DNA from: UBA4416 sp964541155
Lineage (GTDB): Bacteria > Bacteroidota > Bacteroidia > B-17B0 > Aurantibacillaceae
Assembly (NCBI GenBank): GCA_964541155.1
Contig: CAZIPC010000015.1
Location: 1 to 8,921, forward strand
Reading direction: 5' to 3'
DNA length: 8,921 nt
Shown: positions 6,468 through 8,921 of the stretch, one piece after another
Layout: the number at the start of each line of letters is the position of its first letter
Numbering within the stretch: the first letter of the stretch is position 1
Notes under the pieces: generated by a model
What the model saw: only the letters and a program-made list of their open reading frames with translations
Told to the model about the DNA's origin: nothing
The model's database searches: none
Made by a program: the position numbers and the translations under genes

Positions 6468-6542
6468 GGCGATTACCTAGCAAATATTGGAATGATACTT
6501 ACCATTATATGGCGAGTATATACAAGTTATAGGTAATCAGCC
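6468..6542. repeat. 75-base cruciform-like element at the end of block B2
   Basis: GGCGATTACCTA (6468-6479) pairs with TAGGTAATCAGCC (6530-6542) with one bulge. Inside, ATACTTACCAT pairs with ATGGCGAGTAT, with one wobble and one mismatch, around a 3-base loop. The size fits attC-type sites, and the left motif ACCTAGC resembles GTCTAGC at 7587. It lies exactly at the boundary between block B2 and the cargo slot. Block B1 keeps only its left half (2080-2093), after which unrelated cargo begins. Confidence 0.5.
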
Positions 6543-6625
6543 GAAATACAATTCACTTGATAATAATCCATTTTTAACCAACGAAATTTTATTACTTTAA
6601 TAAATCAAATATAACAACATAGAAG

Positions 6626-7576
6626 ATGACAAAAGAAGAACTTAGAGTAGAGGTTGAACGTTTTATGAGCTGCGCTCATATCAACGACAGCAAAGAGCTA
6701 ATAAAAATATATACCGAGTTCTTTTTTCGCGTAATCAGAAATCATCAAAGAGATGAAGTCAATTCAATCGCTGAAACTGAAGCGAAATTACTTAATCAAA
6801 TGATGCTCACAAAAGCTCTACATCTTCAAGGAGTTACCGACGGCGTGTCATATGTGTCGACAGAAGGTGCCACACTCAACCAGATAATCGACCCTACAAT
6901 AGTTGCTTCGTTGACAAGAAATGTTTTTGAAACAGTTGGTATGTTCAATTTAATATTTATCAATACAAAATCAGCAGACGAAAAGACAATCCTATATAAC
7001 CTATGGGTAATAGCAGGTTTGAAATATAGACAACGTTTTACAAGTATCATCACAAAACCTGAAAATTTGCAGAAAGCAGAAGATGATAAAAAGCAAATCG
7101 CAGAAATGACATCCGAAATTGAGGCGACAGAATTATATAAAGGTCTATCTAATGACAATCAAGAAAAAATAAAAAGTAAATTAAAAGAAAAGGATTATAA
7201 AATTCAGTTTGTAAACAATAATGTTGTTTTCTTGCATTGGCAAGAGTTGGCAAATGTAATGGGTATAAAGCAAATGATGTTTGATAATGCATATACTTAC
7301 TTTTCGCTTTATGCACATCCATCAAACGTTGCAGTCTTTCAATTCAGAGACATGTTCAAAAGTGAAGAAGATTTTTTAGGAAAAACAAATTTCAATCTCA
7401 AATATTTCTTTGCTTTATCAAGCATATTTATTTCTGACTATATAAAATTATTTCCTAAAGTAATTGAAACATTTGAAAGTTTACCATTAAGAGACCAAAT
7501 AGTAATTAATTTTTATATTATTCTATTTAGAGGACATGATGATACAATTAATGACAGCTGGAAAATTGTAAATTAA
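6626..7576 (+). CDS. Helical hypothetical protein with DUF5677-like features (316 aa)
   Basis: This is a soluble, mostly alpha-helical protein with no signal peptide. Motifs that recall the DUF5677 group are R98-x-x-F101-E102 in a helix (RNVFETVGMFNLIF), LWVIAGLKYRQRF (126-138), and Y225-F226-S227-x-Y229-A-H231-P-S233. Residues 145-192 form a charged, likely coiled insert. These His, Arg and Glu residues are typical positions for an active site, but the activity of this family is not established to my knowledge, and the family match comes from motif impression only. It is the first cargo gene after block B2 and the counterpart of the AbiGi gene in the previous unit, which hints at a defence role. 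A large attC-like palindrome follows it. The ATG at 6626 is preceded by AGAAG, too close to act as a normal ribosome binding site. Confidence 0.7.
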   Translation: MTKEELRVEVERFMSCAHINDSKELIKIYTEFFFRVIRNHQRDEVNSIAETEAKLLNQMMLTKALHLQGVTDGVSYVSTEGATLNQIIDPTIVASLTRNVFETVGMFNLIFINTKSADEKTILYNLWVIAGLKYRQRFTSIITKPENLQKAEDDKKQIAEMTSEIEATELYKGLSNDNQEKIKSKLKEKDYKIQFVNNNVVFLHWQELANVMGIKQMMFDNAYTYFSLYAHPSNVAVFQFRDMFKSEEDFLGKTNFNLKYFFALSSIFISDYIKLFPKVIETFESLPLRDQIVINFYIILFRGHDDTINDSWKIVN

Positions 7577-7586
7577 TACTGTGTGT

Positions 7587-7769
7587 GTCTAGCAACCTAT
7601 AACACAACTTAAATCCCATTTGGACATTCGGCTAAGGCTTTTGCAAAAACGGTCGAGAATTAGTTAATTTTTGCTTTGCAAAAGTCTATTAAACATTGAT
7701 TTTTAAACTAACATTTCGGTAGACAAAGTTTCAAAATCCAAACGGGAATTTAACTTGAAGCCGTTAGAC
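7587..7769 (+). repeat. Large attC-like palindrome ending in GTTAGAC
   Basis: The outermost heptamers GTCTAGC (7587-7593) and GTTAGAC (7763-7769) are complementary with one G-T wobble; GTTAGAC fits the integron core GTTRRRY. The next arms, 7606-7624 and 7737-7756, pair well (ATCCCATTTGGA against TCCAAACGGGAATT). An inner hairpin pairs CTTTTGCAAA (7638-7647) with TTTGCAAAAG (7675-7684). This is the most attC-like of the palindromes in the window, though longer than common attC sites. It fills the 249-base gap before the next gene, which has no other visible feature. Confidence 0.55.
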
Positions 7770-7825
7770 GTCATGCCAAAACAACGCTCAAGAATAAAAA
7801 ACTAACGAAATTTTCAACACAAAAA

Positions 7826-8455
7826 ATGGAACAAATTAAGCGAAATATATCGTATGTTTGGAATGAAATTAATGAGGAAATCAATTTACCAAATACATTA
7901 ATTTCATCTGAAAAAGCAATCATATTTAAATTTGCCTGGAAATATTATGAGAATTTTAGAGAGACAATTCGAGTTATTGATTTTGAAACTTGTTTATTTG
8001 AAAATTTCTCAGAAGGAAAATTTTTAGACTTATTTATGGTTATAGAATCTAATGGACAAGAGTACAGAATTGGAATTGAATTTAAGTTCCCAAAATATGC
8101 AACAACAAATTCAAATCATCCTCAAACTAGACAAAAAATCATTAATGACTTAAAAAGAATAAATATAATCGCACAGCATAACCTAATTGATTTAGGATGT
8201 TTTCTTTGCTTAACAAATGAGAACGCATATTTAAATATCGGTAATTTCAGAGTTGCACCTGATTGTTTGACTAATCACGGAAAGATATATAATGCTGGAG
8301 ATTTTTTGCCTCAAACCCATAACTTTGAACAACAAATCCAAACGATAAATGATATTGAATTTCACTGGAGAAATATACATATGGTTAGAAATAAATATGA
8401 AAAAATTCCAGAAGTGAACTTTACATCAATAAATCCGATTTTTATTAATAACTAA
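7826..8455 (+). CDS. PD-(D/E)XK-fold nuclease candidate (209 aa)
   Basis: The arrangement fits a minimal PD-(D/E)XK core. An N-terminal helix carries an acidic residue (E29 in SSEKAIIFKFAWKYY). A strand with D68 (KFLDLFMVIE) follows, then a strand with E85-x-K87 (YRIGIEFKFPK), then a helix (TRQKIINDLKRI, 101-112) and a further strand (LGCFLCLT, 123-130). Such folds occur in restriction enzymes, Holliday-junction resolvases and many defence nucleases. No DNA-recognition, helicase or methylase partner is present next to it, so it would act alone. The rest (135-209) has no known motif. It is the second cargo gene of unit 2 and lies between two attC-like palindromes, like a single-gene cassette. 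The ATG at 7826 is the first good start after the preceding palindrome. Confidence 0.7.
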   Translation: MEQIKRNISYVWNEINEEINLPNTLISSEKAIIFKFAWKYYENFRETIRVIDFETCLFENFSEGKFLDLFMVIESNGQEYRIGIEFKFPKYATTNSNHPQTRQKIINDLKRINIIAQHNLIDLGCFLCLTNENAYLNIGNFRVAPDCLTNHGKIYNAGDFLPQTHNFEQQIQTINDIEFHWRNIHMVRNKYEKIPEVNFTSINPIFINN

Positions 8456-8460
8456 AGGCA

Positions 8461-8567
8461 CGAACTCATAACAGTAGTTTCAAGAAATGTCGAAAAATGT
8501 GGTAAATTCACATTTTTCTTTCGCGAGTTTTTTATCTTATTGGAAAATTAAGCTGTTACGTAGTTCG
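8461..8567 (+). repeat. Attenuated attC-like palindrome after the nuclease candidate
   Basis: CGAACTCATAACAG (8461-8474) pairs with CTGTTACGTAGTTCG (8553-8567) with one bulge and one mismatch. An inner perfect 10-bp hairpin (GAAAAATGTG, 8492-8501, with CACATTTTTC, 8509-8518) has a 7-base loop and could also act as a terminator for the nuclease gene. The layout of outer arms plus inner hairpin matches the other cargo-gene palindromes. Confidence 0.5.
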
Positions 8568-8626
8568 CTACTTATTGAAGCCGAAAAATGTAAAAAGATC
8601 AAAAATCAATGATAATTAAATTACAA

Positions 8627-8857
8627 ACATTTTCGAATACTGTTCCTCTGTTTATTAGAGTATTGTAATAGTGCAACTTCAACTATATTAAAAAGATCAG
8701 TGAGCTCTGCTTGTAACGGTATAAATTAAATATTAATAAGCATTAACATAACTAAATATTTAATAACTTAATTATCATCAAGTAGAAATTTAAACCAACC
8801 AAAAAATTATTTTATGTATAAATGTTATTTAAAAGAAAAAAAATTACATTTGTTAAG
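8627..8857. repeat. Conserved non-coding block C, copy 2
   Basis: This is the counterpart of 4379-4608, with the same order of shared motifs and the same TACATTTG box (8845-8852) just before the ATG. Between the preceding palindrome and this block there are about 55 AT-rich bases with no visible feature. The whole gene-free stretch 8456-8857 is explained by the palindrome and this block. Confidence 0.8.
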
Positions 8858-8921
8858 ATGAGTAACACGCTTTATAATAAAAAATTTAACAGATGCGTTT
8901 GCTATGATTCGTTCGGGAGTA
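8858..8921 (+). CDS. Start of a third RHS-core tail module, 3' partial
   Basis: Only 21 codons are inside the window. They match the start of the 4609 copy at all but two residues (Asn-Arg-Cys in place of Asn-Thr-Ser), including the non-RHS leader MSNTLYNKKF and the core entry YDSFGS. The last bases equal positions 1-15 of the window. It shows the array continues to the right and that the truncated start is a fixed feature of the modules and not a one-off deletion. Confidence 0.8.
   Translation, partial: MSNTLYNKKFNRCVCYDSFGS

Larger units (their letters stand above)
6001..6497. repeat. Conserved non-coding block B, copy 2
   Basis: This aligns with 1618-2109 over nearly its whole length, with small indels. 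It keeps the 14-bp palindrome TTGCTTTAAAGCAA (6097-6110), the 13-bp inverted repeat (6180-6192 with 6203-6215) and the segment around TTTGTATGTCAGCTTATG. The second half of the 18-base direct repeat has one change here (CTACTGAA for CTACTTAA). No gene is visible in 5966-6625. Confidence 0.8.

Noticed and set aside
1618..6497. Blocks B and C considered as insertion sequences or terminal repeats of a transposon.
   Set aside because: No transposase, no terminal inverted repeats at block ends and no target duplications are visible; the blocks alternate regularly with the modules instead.
6826..7158. A 110-aa open frame on the minus strand inside the 6626 gene.
   Set aside because: It lies wholly within a better supported gene, has no family resemblance, and all other genes run on the plus strand.

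Overview
The window looks like an accessory, low-GC region of a Bacteroidota genome. The best evidence is the RHS-core tail (YRYGMNGQEKD...EYDSR.G.RW..DP..KPW), which is typical of that phylum. There is also a TAnnTTTG-type -7 box, and Shine-Dalgarno sequences are weak or absent before the genes. No rRNA, tRNA, transposase, integrase or CRISPR array was seen.

The region is a tandem array. A block encoding the last part of an RHS core occurs three times: from base 1 (cut by the left edge), from 4609, and from 8858 (cut by the right edge). The period is 4657 bases, then 4249. Each unit reads: conserved block C (about 230 bp, non-coding) - short RHS-core tail fused to a variable C-terminal domain - a variable small gene with an export signal (the immunity-gene position) - hairpin terminator - conserved block B (about 490 bp, non-coding, palindromes) - a cargo slot with one or two unrelated genes - the next block C. 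So each unit has two variable slots set between three conserved blocks.

Unit 1 (1-4608): RHS tail with a Thr/Pro-rich linker and a domain weakly like OmpA-C; a secreted DUF922-type HExxH protein; terminator and block B1; an AbiGi-family abortive-infection gene (2156-3007); a two-gene set (a 114-aa protein and a membrane-anchored coiled-coil protein, 3241-4267); block C1. Unit 2 (4609-8857): RHS tail with a JAMM-like metallopeptidase candidate; a 139-aa secreted putative immunity protein; terminator and block B2; a 316-aa helical protein with DUF5677-like features (6626-7576); a 209-aa PD-(D/E)XK-fold candidate (7826-8455); block C2. Unit 3 begins at 8858.

The cargo genes are single genes or pairs, all on the + strand, and most are followed by a large imperfect palindrome with an inner hairpin. 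One of these ends in GTTAGAC, and in general shape they resemble integron attC sites. My reading, which is inference, is a silent bank of RHS toxin tips with immunity genes (orphan modules able to recombine with a full-length rhs gene through the shared core), interleaved with cassette-like defence cargo. How the genes act together cannot be read from the sequence beyond the toxin/immunity pairing and the array layout.
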